5,657 nucleotides of DNA, taken from contig JABXKX010000161.1 of assembly GCA_013619035.1 (NCBI GenBank), positions 1-5,657 of the forward strand. Reading direction: 5' to 3'. Below are positions 1-5,657 of this stretch, one piece after another. The stretch's first letter is position 1. The number at the start of each line of letters is the position of its first letter. The notes under the pieces were generated by a model. It made no database searches. It was not told the origin of the DNA and saw only the letters and a list, made by a program, of their open reading frames with translations. The DNA is from Peptostreptococcaceae bacterium (GTDB lineage: Bacteria > Bacillota_A > Clostridia > Peptostreptococcales > Acidaminobacteraceae). The position numbers and the translations under genes were made by a program.

Positions 1-452
1 TCTTTGTACTTAGAGGTAGCATATACCTGATCCACTTCAGCTTCTAAGATACCAACTGATGATGCTATTTTTTTTATTTCTGACATTAAACTTATATTGA
101 TATCATCAACAAAAGTCGCTTGATACATCGCCGTATTAAATTCAGTTGATTTATTAACTGATTTAGCATACTCTGCAAGTTGTAATGCTTTATTTGTATT
201 GGGCATCATCGTCAGAGTGTTAAACTTAACCCCATAACTTTGACCCATGGCTTTTAATTGACCAAACATTTGATGTGCATTAGGGAAGTAGTCTGTTAAT
301 GGCATACCATCTTCAGGGACCTCAGGGTGTATTTCAAATCCTCGATGTACTAATTCGATATCATATTCTTTTTTCAGTTCTTCGACAATACCTTTGCCGA
401 TATGACAATATGGTCATAGAAAGTCAGAGAACATGGTGATTGTATATTTCAT
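1..452 (-). CDS. FrnE/DsbA-family thiol oxidoreductase, probable selenoprotein (UPYC motif), 3' end beyond window
   Basis: The frame runs from ATG 452-450 to the left window edge (150 codons), broken only by TGA at 416-414, codon 13. The N-terminus reads MKYTITMFSDFL-[TGA]-PYCHIGKG. FrnE-like members of the DsbA family (thioredoxin fold, cytosolic) carry SDF-x-C-P-x-C-x-I-G-K at this point, so TGA replaces the first, nucleophilic Cys of CxxC; Cys16 is the resolving Cys. Downstream residues also fit FrnE proteins (HRGFEIHPEVPEDGMPL, residues 36-52, then a helical insertion). A SECIS-like hairpin follows the TGA, so I read codon 13 as selenocysteine. The start is supported by AAAGGA 7 nt upstream of the ATG. 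No signal peptide or membrane segment is seen. The family is usually a little over 200 residues, so about the last third is missing here. The substrate is unknown; a thiol-disulfide exchange or isomerase role is inferred. Alternatives are a point-mutated pseudogene or a sequence error, but the frame is otherwise intact. The next in-frame ATG is codon 50, so automatic annotation would lose the active site. Confidence 0.82.
382..400 (-). promoter_or_regulatory. Bacterial SECIS-like hairpin after the in-frame UGA
   Basis: In the mRNA, UCGGCAA (400-394) pairs with UUGUCGA (388-382), giving seven base pairs including one G-U, capped by the five-base loop AGGUA (393-389). The loop begins 20 nt after the UGA at 416-414. 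Known bacterial SECIS elements lie inside the coding region just after the UGA. They have a small apical loop with a G in the first two positions, some 16-37 nt from the UGA. This hairpin meets those criteria. An outer stem is possible between CAUAUU (412-407) and AAUAUG (367-362). It would bind the SelB elongation factor; that role is inferred. Confidence 0.75.
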
Positions 453-546
453 AAGATAATCCTTTCATAGTTGTTTGTTTAATATAAGAGTATCAAAGTG
501 AACCGAATAAGTAAAGTTAAATAAGTATAAAGCTATAGTATTGCTC

Positions 547-600
547 TATCTGAAATTACTTTTTAAGTGTTTATGAATGGCTTTATTATGAAGAAAAAGT
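547..600 (-). pseudogene. Degenerate remnant or duplicate of the lpd 3' end
   Basis: Plus-strand bases 553-600 align with 3812-3860, the last codons and stop of the intact lpd, in the same orientation. 42 of 49 columns are identical with one single-base gap. Weaker similarity runs about 6 bases past the stop. Read on the minus strand it gives LHNKAIH, against LHNEAIH in Lpd; the missing base then shifts the frame. No similarity continues upstream beyond 600, so only the tail is present. It has no start or ribosome site and is surely not expressed as a protein. It could be a relic of a lost lpd paralogue, or one of two direct repeats left when the trkAH segment was inserted next to the lpd 3' end. 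The rest of the gap between 453 and 655 shows no gene, and I see no convincing promoter for the FrnE-like gene. Confidence 0.75.
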
Positions 601-655
601 ATAACTTGAATTTATGTATGAGTATTACAACATCAGATTCAGAGTTTTTTTGTAT

Positions 656-684
656 AAAAAAGGATCATATCAAAATATGATCCT
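656..684 (-). terminator. Rho-independent terminator of the trkAH operon
   Basis: AGGATCATAT and ATATGATCCT form a perfect 10-bp stem (661-670 with 675-684) around a 4-nt loop. On the minus strand the hairpin is followed by TTTTT (660-656), then AT-rich sequence. It starts 6 nt after the trkH stop codon. The plus strand lacks a comparable U-run, so it acts on the minus strand. Confidence 0.88.
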
Positions 685-690
685 AAAATT

Positions 691-2139
691 TTATAATTCA
701 GTTCTCCAAAACTTTGGTGTTAAGAGTGCGATGACTGTAAACAGTTCTAATCGACCCAATAACATAAAGAATGATAACAGTAATTTACTGGCATCAGAGA
801 AATCAGCATACGTATTGGTTGGTCCAACAAACTCAAAACCAGGTCCAATATTACCAAGTGTTGCAGCAACAGCACTTGTTGCCCCTAAAAATCCAATACC
901 TTCAAGTGAGATAACAATTGATCCGAGTATAAAGATCAACATGTATAACATAAAGAAACTTGAAATATTGAGTAGGGTGTCTTCTGAAAGTGGTTTGTCA
1001 CCGAACTTTACAGAGACAACAGCTCTTGGATGAAGGATCTTCGTTAACTCTCTTTTGATTAGTTTAATCAATGCTAATATCCTAACAACCTTGATTGAAC
1101 CGCCTGTAGATCCTGCACTACCACCAACAAACATTAACATGAAGAGGATACCTTTAGAAAAAGTAGTCCATTGCTCATAATCAAAAGTTGTATAACCGGT
1201 AGTTGTAATAATAGAACTTACTTGGAACAATGAATGTTTAAATGATTCAAATATATTATGGTACAAATGAGTATTCATATTGATAGTAATCATCAATACA
1301 CAGATTGCAATAATTGATAAATACAACCTTAATTCACTGTTTTTAATGACTTCTCTCCACTTTCCTTTATAAAGGTCATAATAGAGCGAGAAATTCGTCC
1401 CTGACATGATCATAAAGATTGAGATGACAATAAATATGTAAGAGTTATCAAATCCTCCTATACTGGAGTTTTTAGTTGAGAAACCACCTGTACCAAGAGT
1501 ACCAAATGTATGAACCGCTGACTCGAATGCTGTCATACCACCAAACATCAGTAATATGAATTCTGCAAGCGAGATGATGATATATGATGTATAAAGTATC
1601 TTTGCTGTATCTTTTATTCTAGGTACAATTTTATCAGCAATTGGTCCAGGACTCTCTGCTTTAAAAACCTGAAATCCTCCAGCACCCATAAGTGGCAGTA
1701 CAGCAACAGCAACTACCAATATACCCATTCCGCCTATCCAGTGAGTGAACGATCGCCAAAATAGAATGCCCATTGGTAATACTTCAATGTCTTTAATGAT
1801 TGTAGCACCAGTTGTTGTAAAACCTGATACAGTCTCAAAGAATGCATCTACAAATGAAGGAATACTACCAGAAAGATAAAACGGTAAAGCACCAAAGAGT
1901 GATGCAAATATCCACCCAAATGTAACAATAGCCAAACCTTCTTTGGCTTTAATTTTCATTTTTACTATTGGAATTCGTGTCAGTATAAGCCCGGTAATCG
2001 CTGTTAAGAAAATACTGATTGCAAATGGAATGGCATCTGATTGTCCAACAAATAATGCAATTAGAAATGGTGCCACCATTCCTGCAGCAATGATTAATAA
2101 TAAATAACCAAGTACCTTAAATATAATTTTGTAATTCAT
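691..2139 (-). CDS. trkH: Trk-type potassium uptake channel subunit TrkH
   Basis: This is the membrane subunit that conducts K+ into the cell. At 482 residues it matches the usual TrkH length. It is strongly hydrophobic and shows the four-fold membrane-pore-membrane architecture of the TrkH/TrkG/KtrB superfamily. The four pore loops are visible at TTTGAT (108-113), GTGGFS (216-221), TTTGYT (312-317) and GNIGPG (429-434); their glycines form the selectivity filter. GGSAGSTGGS (339-348) corresponds to the Gly-rich gating loop in the third repeat. The two extra N-terminal helices (about 7-30 and 36-54) favour TrkH over the shorter KtrB. The ATG directly follows the trkA stop TAG with no intervening base. 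AAGGAAGGA inside the end of trkA serves as the ribosome site, so translation is probably coupled. TrkA, from the preceding gene, is the expected cytoplasmic gating partner. All six Trp codons are TGG. The gene appears intact. Confidence 0.96.
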   Translation of the reverse strand: MNYKIIFKVLGYLLLIIAAGMVAPFLIALFVGQSDAIPFAISIFLTAITGLILTRIPIVKMKIKAKEGLAIVTFGWIFASLFGALPFYLSGSIPSFVDAFFETVSGFTTTGATIIKDIEVLPMGILFWRSFTHWIGGMGILVVAVAVLPLMGAGGFQVFKAESPGPIADKIVPRIKDTAKILYTSYIIISLAEFILLMFGGMTAFESAVHTFGTLGTGGFSTKNSSIGGFDNSYIFIVISIFMIMSGTNFSLYYDLYKGKWREVIKNSELRLYLSIIAICVLMITINMNTHLYHNIFESFKHSLFQVSSIITTTGYTTFDYEQWTTFSKGILFMLMFVGGSAGSTGGSIKVVRILALIKLIKRELTKILHPRAVVSVKFGDKPLSEDTLLNISSFFMLYMLIFILGSIVISLEGIGFLGATSAVAATLGNIGPGFEFVGPTNTYADFSDASKLLLSFFMLLGRLELFTVIALLTPKFWRTEL

Positions 2140-3513
2140 CTATCGTCCTTCCTTCAACTTGAAGAACGTTTCAAGTGCTGGTACTTCAGAAAGTAATGAG
2201 AATACAACGATTCTATCACCAACTTGGATTTTTGAATCACCATTTGGAATGATGACGTGCCCCTTATGAACAATAGCACCTACGATCATACCTTTTGGTA
2301 AGTTAAGATCTTTAATTGGTTTGTTCAATACTTGTAGATGTTTAGAAGCAATAATTTCAGTTACTTCAGCTTGTCCATCTAATAATAAAGAAACAGAAAC
2401 AACTCGGCCGCCTCTAATGTATTTAAGGATATCACTTGCTGTAATGTTAACAGGGTTGATTGCTAAATCAATTCCTAACTTTTCAATGATGTGTACATAA
2501 CTTTGTCTAGAGATCTTAGCGATAACTTTTCTAACGTTTAATTGTTTAGCACGTAGTGACATGAATAAGTTTTCTTCGTCGTATCCAGTAGCACCAATGA
2601 AAGCATCCATTTCAGCTAGATCTTCTTCTTCAAGTAAGTTAACATCTGTACCACTTCCATGAATCACCAACACTCTTTCGTCAAGTTTATCTGCAAGTTC
2701 TCTACATCTCTCTAAATTAGGTTCAATAATCTTAACGTTGATGCCTTTTTTAGATAATTTATCAGCTAAATAGTAACCAATTTTACTACCACCTAAGATC
2801 ATGACTTTTTTAACAACTTTTTTATCAATTGATGCTTTCAAAATTTTAGCAATGATTTTAATGTTTTCTCTTTGACCAATAACATAAATAAAGTCATTTT
2901 CTTGAAGCATTGTACCACCATGTGGAATGATGATATCACCATTTCTTGAAATGGCCACAATTAGCAAATTGTTAATGGTATCTAGTTCATATAATTTTTT
3001 ATTTACAAAGTCAGGTAAGTTCTTGATGTTAAAGTTAACAATTGAAACTTTACCTTGAGCATAATCACCAAAGTGGAATGTGTATTCTTCCATTAAATAC
3101 CTTAAGATTTCATCTGATGTTGCCAGTTCTGGATTGATAACATGGTCGATGTTATACAAATCTTTGAAGAAATCCAGTTGGTTGGCATATTCGGGGTTTC
3201 TTATTCTTGCAATTGAAATTTTACATCCAAGTTTTTTAGCCATAGAGCTAATCAGAATGTTTGTGTCATCATTGCTCGTAACAGTGATGATTAAATCGTA
3301 TTTATGAATTTCTAATTCTTGTAAAACTTCTTTTCTTGCACCGTTTGCATTTATAGTTAACACATCCATATGATCTTTTAATCGATCGAGTACCAATGCG
3401 TTGTTATCCATTATTGTGACGTGAATTTCACCATTCAACATTGCAGTCGCTAACTTAGTTCCAAGCTTGCCTGCGCCTATTATCATTACTTTCAAGATTA
3501 ACCTACCTCTCAT
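2140..3513 (-). CDS. trkA: Trk potassium uptake regulatory subunit TrkA (two RCK modules)
   Basis: This is a cytoplasmic nucleotide-binding ring protein that gates TrkH. Its 457 residues form two tandem TrkA_N plus TrkA_C units, the full-length Trk form rather than the single-unit KtrA. The first Rossmann fold has GAGKLG (13-18) with an acidic residue, Asp36, ending beta-2, as in NAD(H) binders. The second has GGSKIG (241-246) with Glu264; Ser replaces the middle Gly, so this site may bind nucleotide differently. The C-terminal subdomains fall at about 150-225 and 370-455, each with a 'GD/ND-x-I/F-x-V' strand. The start is uncertain. ATG 3513-3511 has AAGGAG 12 nt upstream, but that site overlaps the predicted transcription start. 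TTG 3495-3493, with GAGGT 9 nt upstream, gives MKVMIIGAGKLG, the usual family N-terminus, and may be the real start. The gene is first in an operon with trkH. Confidence 0.95.
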   Translation of the reverse strand: MRGRLILKVMIIGAGKLGTKLATAMLNGEIHVTIMDNNALVLDRLKDHMDVLTINANGARKEVLQELEIHKYDLIITVTSNDDTNILISSMAKKLGCKISIARIRNPEYANQLDFFKDLYNIDHVINPELATSDEILRYLMEEYTFHFGDYAQGKVSIVNFNIKNLPDFVNKKLYELDTINNLLIVAISRNGDIIIPHGGTMLQENDFIYVIGQRENIKIIAKILKASIDKKVVKKVMILGGSKIGYYLADKLSKKGINVKIIEPNLERCRELADKLDERVLVIHGSGTDVNLLEEEDLAEMDAFIGATGYDEENLFMSLRAKQLNVRKVIAKISRQSYVHIIEKLGIDLAINPVNITASDILKYIRGGRVVSVSLLLDGQAEVTEIIASKHLQVLNKPIKDLNLPKGMIVGAIVHKGHVIIPNGDSKIQVGDRIVVFSLLSEVPALETFFKLKEGR

Positions 3514-3534
3514 TTGTGTATAGCACTCCTTGCA

Positions 3535-3563
3535 ATTTTATATTAGATTCACTTTTATTGCAA
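3535..3563 (-). promoter_or_regulatory. Predicted sigma-A-type promoter for trkAH
   Basis: On the minus strand, TTGCAA (3563-3558) is followed after 17 bp by TAAAAT (3540-3535). Transcription would start near 3528, about 33 nt before the TTG codon at 3495. This is a motif match only. Confidence 0.5.
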
Positions 3564-3610
3564 ATTTTCATGCGTTTTTTTAGGTGATTTCCTGTTATTT
3601 ATTCACAACG

Positions 3611-3746
3611 CATTACAAAATTCTAAAATCGGCCACAAGCGGATATATAGTTTGATGTCGAATGATTTACAAAAATTCTACTTTTATATTCAATTAAAGA
3701 TTAGAAATATACATCCGCTAGAATGAAAATGTTAAGTTTTGTAATG
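3611..3746. repeat. Large symmetric imperfect inverted repeat upstream of trkAH
   Basis: CATTACAAAA at 3611-3620 recurs inverted at 3737-3746. AGCGGAT followed by a TATA-rich tail at 3638-3649 recurs inverted at 3708-3719 with one mismatch in about 12. In both arms exactly 17 bases separate the two conserved blocks, but those 17 bases are mostly not conserved. The arms are about 40 bp, around a 50-60 bp centre. The element lies between the lpd terminator and the trkAH promoter in an otherwise gene-free 300-bp gap. It could be a paired operator, a cruciform or RNA structure, or a decayed small mobile element; no target duplication is seen. Confidence 0.5.
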
Positions 3747-3768
3747 ATAATAATTAGAATGTAATAAC

Positions 3769-3798
3769 AAAAAAAGATGTGAATAAACATCACATCTT
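3769..3798 (-). terminator. Rho-independent terminator of lpd
   Basis: AAGATGTGA (3774-3782) and TCACATCTT (3790-3798) form a perfect 9-bp stem with a 7-nt loop. The minus-strand transcript then runs into seven U residues (3775-3769, two of them in the stem). It begins 16 nt after the lpd stop codon, separating lpd transcription from trkAH. Confidence 0.88.
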
Positions 3799-3814
3799 AA
3801 TATGTTATCGAAAA

Positions 3815-5200
3815 TTACTTTTTAGGTGCTTGATGAATGGCTTCATTATGAAGACCGAGTACAGCTTCTACAAAAGCTTCTGCTAGAGTAGGGTGTGCAT
3901 GAATGGTATTTGCTACATCTTTAACACCAAGTCCTTGGTTAAGAATAATGGCTGCTTCATGTATCAGATCAGAAGCATGCGGTCCTAGTATATGAACACC
4001 AACCAGTTTGTTGTTGGCTTCAATGACTTTTACAAATCCATCACCTTCACCGAGTGCCAACGCTTTTCCATTGGCCATAAAGTTAAATTTATTTGTGTTG
4101 TATTCAAGACCTTTATCTTTAAGTGATTCTTCAGACTCCCCAATACTTGAGACTTCAGGGAAGGTAAAGATACAATTTGGTACAAGCTTTTGATTGATGG
4201 TAGGCTCTTTACCCATGATACGCTCAACAACTGAAATACCTTGATGAGAAGCGACGTGTGCCAGCATTAAGATACCGTTTACGTCACCGATTGCAAAAAC
4301 ATTTTCTATATTGGTCTGATAGTGATCATCTACAGTAATGCCTTTTTTAGTATAGGTAATACCGACTTGATCCAATCCGATGTTTTCTAGATTAGGCTTT
4401 CTACCAGCAGCCATTAAGATGCGGTCTGCTGTATAACTGACTTCACCTTTTTTACCTTCTACAGTGACCGTGTATGTATTATTTTCTTTTTTGATATGTT
4501 TGTATTGAATTTTATTTACAATTTTTATACCACTTTTTTTGAAGTATGAAGCCAATCGTTTGCTGATTTCCTTGTCTTCGGATTTAATGATTAAATCACC
4601 ACGTAACATCAAAGTGACTTCTGATCCAAAGGTATTAAAGATATTGGCAAATTCTACACCTACAACACCTGCACCAATGATGATTAATTTTTCAGGTACT
4701 TGATCAAATTCAAGTATTTCATTAGAACCATAAATACCTGGTAAAGTAGCACCTTCAATTGGTGGTATACTGGATTCTGACCCTGTTGCGATGATAATAT
4801 GTTTGCCTTGTACAGAGGTGATGCCATCATCGGTTTTAACCTCAATTGTATGGTTATCAATGAGTTTGCCTGTACCTTGTAGATACTCGATTTTATTGGC
4901 TTTTATCAAATGTTCAATCCCGGTGACCAATGAGTTAACAACTTCTGATTTTCTTGCTTGTACTTTATCTACATTAAGGGAGTAACTGGGAATCTCGATA
5001 CCAAAATGATTGGCTTCTTTTACATTTTTTAAAACTTCTGCATTTCTGTATAATGCTTTTGTTGGGATACAGCCGCGGTTTAAACAGGTACCACCAACTC
5101 TATCTTTTTCAATCAATAACACTTCTGCACCAAGTTGTGCACCTCTGATTGCCGCTTCATAACCACCAGGACCGCCTCCTAGAATAATAATATCTTTCAT
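3815..5200 (-). CDS. lpd: Dihydrolipoamide dehydrogenase (E3 / glycine-cleavage L protein)
   Basis: This flavoprotein reoxidises protein-bound dihydrolipoamide with NAD+. It is the shared last component of the glycine cleavage system and the 2-oxoacid dehydrogenase complexes, and is cytosolic. The 461 residues are typical. The FAD-binding GGGPGG lies at 8-13. The redox-active disulfide motif GGTCLNRGCIPTK at 37-49 has Cys39 and Cys44. ATG (138-140), the NAD-binding GAGVVG (176-181) and the second FAD contact AIGD (303-306) follow in order. The C-terminal interface domain carries the catalytic His436-Pro and Glu441 in HAHPTLAEAF. No N-terminal lipoyl domain is fused. The start is clear: AAGGAGG lies 5 nt before the ATG. 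The gene sits alone behind a tandem glycine riboswitch and ends in its own terminator. This context suggests it serves glycine breakdown specifically; gcvT/P/H or glycine reductase genes are not in the window. A degenerate copy of its 3' end lies at 547-600. Confidence 0.97.
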   Translation of the reverse strand: MKDIIILGGGPGGYEAAIRGAQLGAEVLLIEKDRVGGTCLNRGCIPTKALYRNAEVLKNVKEANHFGIEIPSYSLNVDKVQARKSEVVNSLVTGIEHLIKANKIEYLQGTGKLIDNHTIEVKTDDGITSVQGKHIIIATGSESSIPPIEGATLPGIYGSNEILEFDQVPEKLIIIGAGVVGVEFANIFNTFGSEVTLMLRGDLIIKSEDKEISKRLASYFKKSGIKIVNKIQYKHIKKENNTYTVTVEGKKGEVSYTADRILMAAGRKPNLENIGLDQVGITYTKKGITVDDHYQTNIENVFAIGDVNGILMLAHVASHQGISVVERIMGKEPTINQKLVPNCIFTFPEVSSIGESEESLKDKGLEYNTNKFNFMANGKALALGEGDGFVKVIEANNKLVGVHILGPHASDLIHEAAIILNQGLGVKDVANTIHAHPTLAEAFVEAVLGLHNEAIHQAPKK

Positions 5201-5217
5201 AAAATCCTCCTTAAATT

Positions 5218-5251
5218 AAAAAAATACTCACACCAAAAAAGCGTCAATATT
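5218..5251 (-). terminator. Riboswitch-controlled intrinsic terminator before lpd
   Basis: In the lpd leader, AAUAUUGACGC (5251-5241) pairs with GUGUGAGUAUU (5233-5223) with one G-G mismatch and two G-U pairs, over the 7-nt loop UUUUUUG. A run of seven U residues follows (5224-5218, two in the stem). The base of this hairpin can extend into GAGAA, which includes the 3' strand of the second aptamer's P1. Glycine-stabilised P1 and the full terminator therefore compete. The inferred logic is that glycine switches lpd on. Confidence 0.7.
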
Positions 5252-5252
5252 T

Positions 5253-5404
5253 CTCTGTATTCAACCTGAGAGTTTTGCCCCATCGGTGCCAATTGGACTC
5301 TCCAGAGTACCATCTATTAACGATTCGTGGACCTGAAAGTTTCTAAACACTCTTGACGTTATGTTTATTGCATCTTCGGTTGCTAAGCATCTCTCGTTAA
5401 TGTC
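5253..5404 (-). promoter_or_regulatory. Tandem glycine riboswitch in the lpd leader
   Basis: Two consecutive glycine aptamers are recognisable. Aptamer 1 has P1 formed by UUAACGA (5400-5394) and UCGUUAA (5323-5317), with GAGAG, ACCGAAG, a hairpin and CUUUCAGG between. Aptamer 2 starts with CUCUGGAGAG (5307-5298), then CACCGAUGGGGCAA and CUCUCAGG. It closes with CAGAG (5257-5253) pairing to CUCUG. The order and the GGAGAG / CACCGA / CUCUCAGG signatures match the gcvT-type glycine riboswitch family. The second aptamer is compact: the hairpin after GAGAGU is only CCAAUUGG, and the optional arm before CUCUCAGG is absent. A terminator lies directly downstream. Confidence 0.95.
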
Positions 5405-5428
5405 GTCTGTCTTTATGTAATTAAATTT

Positions 5429-5457
5429 ATTATACCCATAAAATATTGTTTCAACAA
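5429..5457 (-). promoter_or_regulatory. Predicted promoter of the riboswitch-lpd transcript
   Basis: On the minus strand, TTGTTG (5457-5452) is separated by 17 bp from a perfect TATAAT (5434-5429). A start near 5422 places the whole tandem aptamer inside a leader of about 220 nt. Confidence 0.7.
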
Positions 5458-5506
5458 ATAGTTTTAATACAATTGATGTTATAGATAGGATGGATAGGAT
5501 ATTCTT

Positions 5507-5563
5507 ATGAACGATTATCAAGGTCTATTAGAGAAGATAAATTATACCAAACAGATGAGATGA
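5507..5563 (+). CDS. Possible 18-residue small ORF or gene remnant
   Basis: ATG at 5507 has AGGA 7 nt upstream and opens the short frame MNDYQGLLEKINYTKQMR, ending at TGA 5561-5563. It runs divergently from the lpd promoter and stops 9 nt before a hairpin terminator on the same strand. It might be a leader peptide, a small protein, or the surviving start of a decayed gene. I recognise no family and see no clear promoter, so its reality is doubtful. Confidence 0.25.
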   Translation: MNDYQGLLEKINYTKQMR

Positions 5564-5572
5564 AAATACATC

Positions 5573-5619
5573 ATATCACATCAATTTATGTTATAAAGAT
5601 GATGTGATATAATATTTTT
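5573..5619 (+). terminator. Hairpin terminator, best read on the plus strand
   Basis: ATATCACATCA (5573-5583) pairs perfectly with TGATGTGATAT (5600-5610). Inside it TTTAT (5585-5589) can pair with ATAAA (5593-5597). On the plus strand it is followed by AATATTTTT. The minus strand has only a weaker TATTTT four bases further on, so it may also end a minus-strand gene entering from the right of the window. The remaining bases 5620-5657 show nothing recognisable. Confidence 0.6.
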
Positions 5620-5657
5620 CTGAAAAAACATAACTCTTGAAATAAACTAATTAGAAG

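Noticed and set aside
414..416. TGA read as tryptophan (genetic code 4)
   Set aside because: All six Trp codons in trkH are TGG, no other in-frame TGA occurs in the three complete genes, and Trp would destroy the CxxC motif conserved in this family.
614..1033. Plus-strand 139-codon open frame
   Set aside because: It crosses the trkAH terminator and lies antisense to the conserved C-terminal half of trkH; it has no family features.
3570..3613. ATGCGTT / AACGCAT inverted repeat as a terminator
   Set aside because: The 7-bp arms are 30 bases apart; the T-run on the plus strand lies inside the loop rather than after the stem.
3611..3746. Intact transposable element (MITE)
   Set aside because: No target-site duplication flanks the arms and the arms are only patchily complementary, so I report it as an inverted repeat only.
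3564..3768. c-di-AMP (ydaO-type) riboswitch in front of the potassium transporter operon
   Set aside because: Such riboswitches often precede K+ transporter genes, so I looked, but the G-rich conserved blocks are absent and the likely trkA promoter lies downstream of this region.
5261..5521. Minus-strand 86-codon open frame upstream of lpd
   Set aside because: It spans the promoter and both glycine aptamers; the conserved RNA motifs explain the sequence and the protein resembles nothing I know.

Overview
The window is AT-rich DNA from a low-GC Gram-positive-type bacterium, perhaps a Mollicutes, Erysipelotrichia or other Bacilli-like lineage; I cannot place it more precisely. Shine-Dalgarno sites are strong (AAGGAGG, AAAGGA). 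Intrinsic terminators are AT-rich hairpins followed by U-runs. All six tryptophans in the only Trp-containing intact protein (TrkH) are TGG, so there is no sign that TGA is read as Trp. All recognisable genes lie on the minus strand and so are read right to left.

Right end (about 5200-5657): a promoter (TTGTTG, 17 bp, TATAAT) drives a leader with a tandem glycine riboswitch and a competing intrinsic terminator. Directly behind it is lpd (3815-5200), encoding dihydrolipoamide dehydrogenase, which closes with its own terminator. On the plus strand at the far right are an 18-codon ORF with a ribosome site and a long hairpin terminator; their role is unknown.

Middle (691-3768): a two-gene potassium-uptake operon, trkA-trkH. 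The trkA stop TAG directly abuts the trkH ATG, and a strong hairpin terminator ends the operon. A 300-bp intergenic region precedes it. It holds the lpd terminator, a large symmetric imperfect inverted repeat (3611-3746) and a sigma-A-like promoter.

Left end (1-600): a FrnE/DsbA-like thioredoxin-fold oxidoreductase, cut by the window edge. Its reading frame is open over 150 codons except for one TGA, which falls exactly at the first cysteine of the CxxC active site (TGA-Pro-Tyr-Cys). A 7-bp hairpin with an AGGUA loop lies 20 nt after the TGA, as expected of a bacterial SECIS. I read this as a selenoprotein (UPYC redox motif). An ordinary gene finder would truncate it or miss it. Between it and trkH lies a degenerate copy of the last ~50 bp of lpd, in the same orientation. 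The trkAH segment is therefore bracketed by direct repeats of the lpd 3' end. This suggests that trkAH was inserted between lpd and the selenoprotein gene, or that an lpd paralogue was lost.

Together the window shows glycine-induced control of a lipoamide dehydrogenase, a potassium uptake operon and a probable selenium-dependent redox protein.
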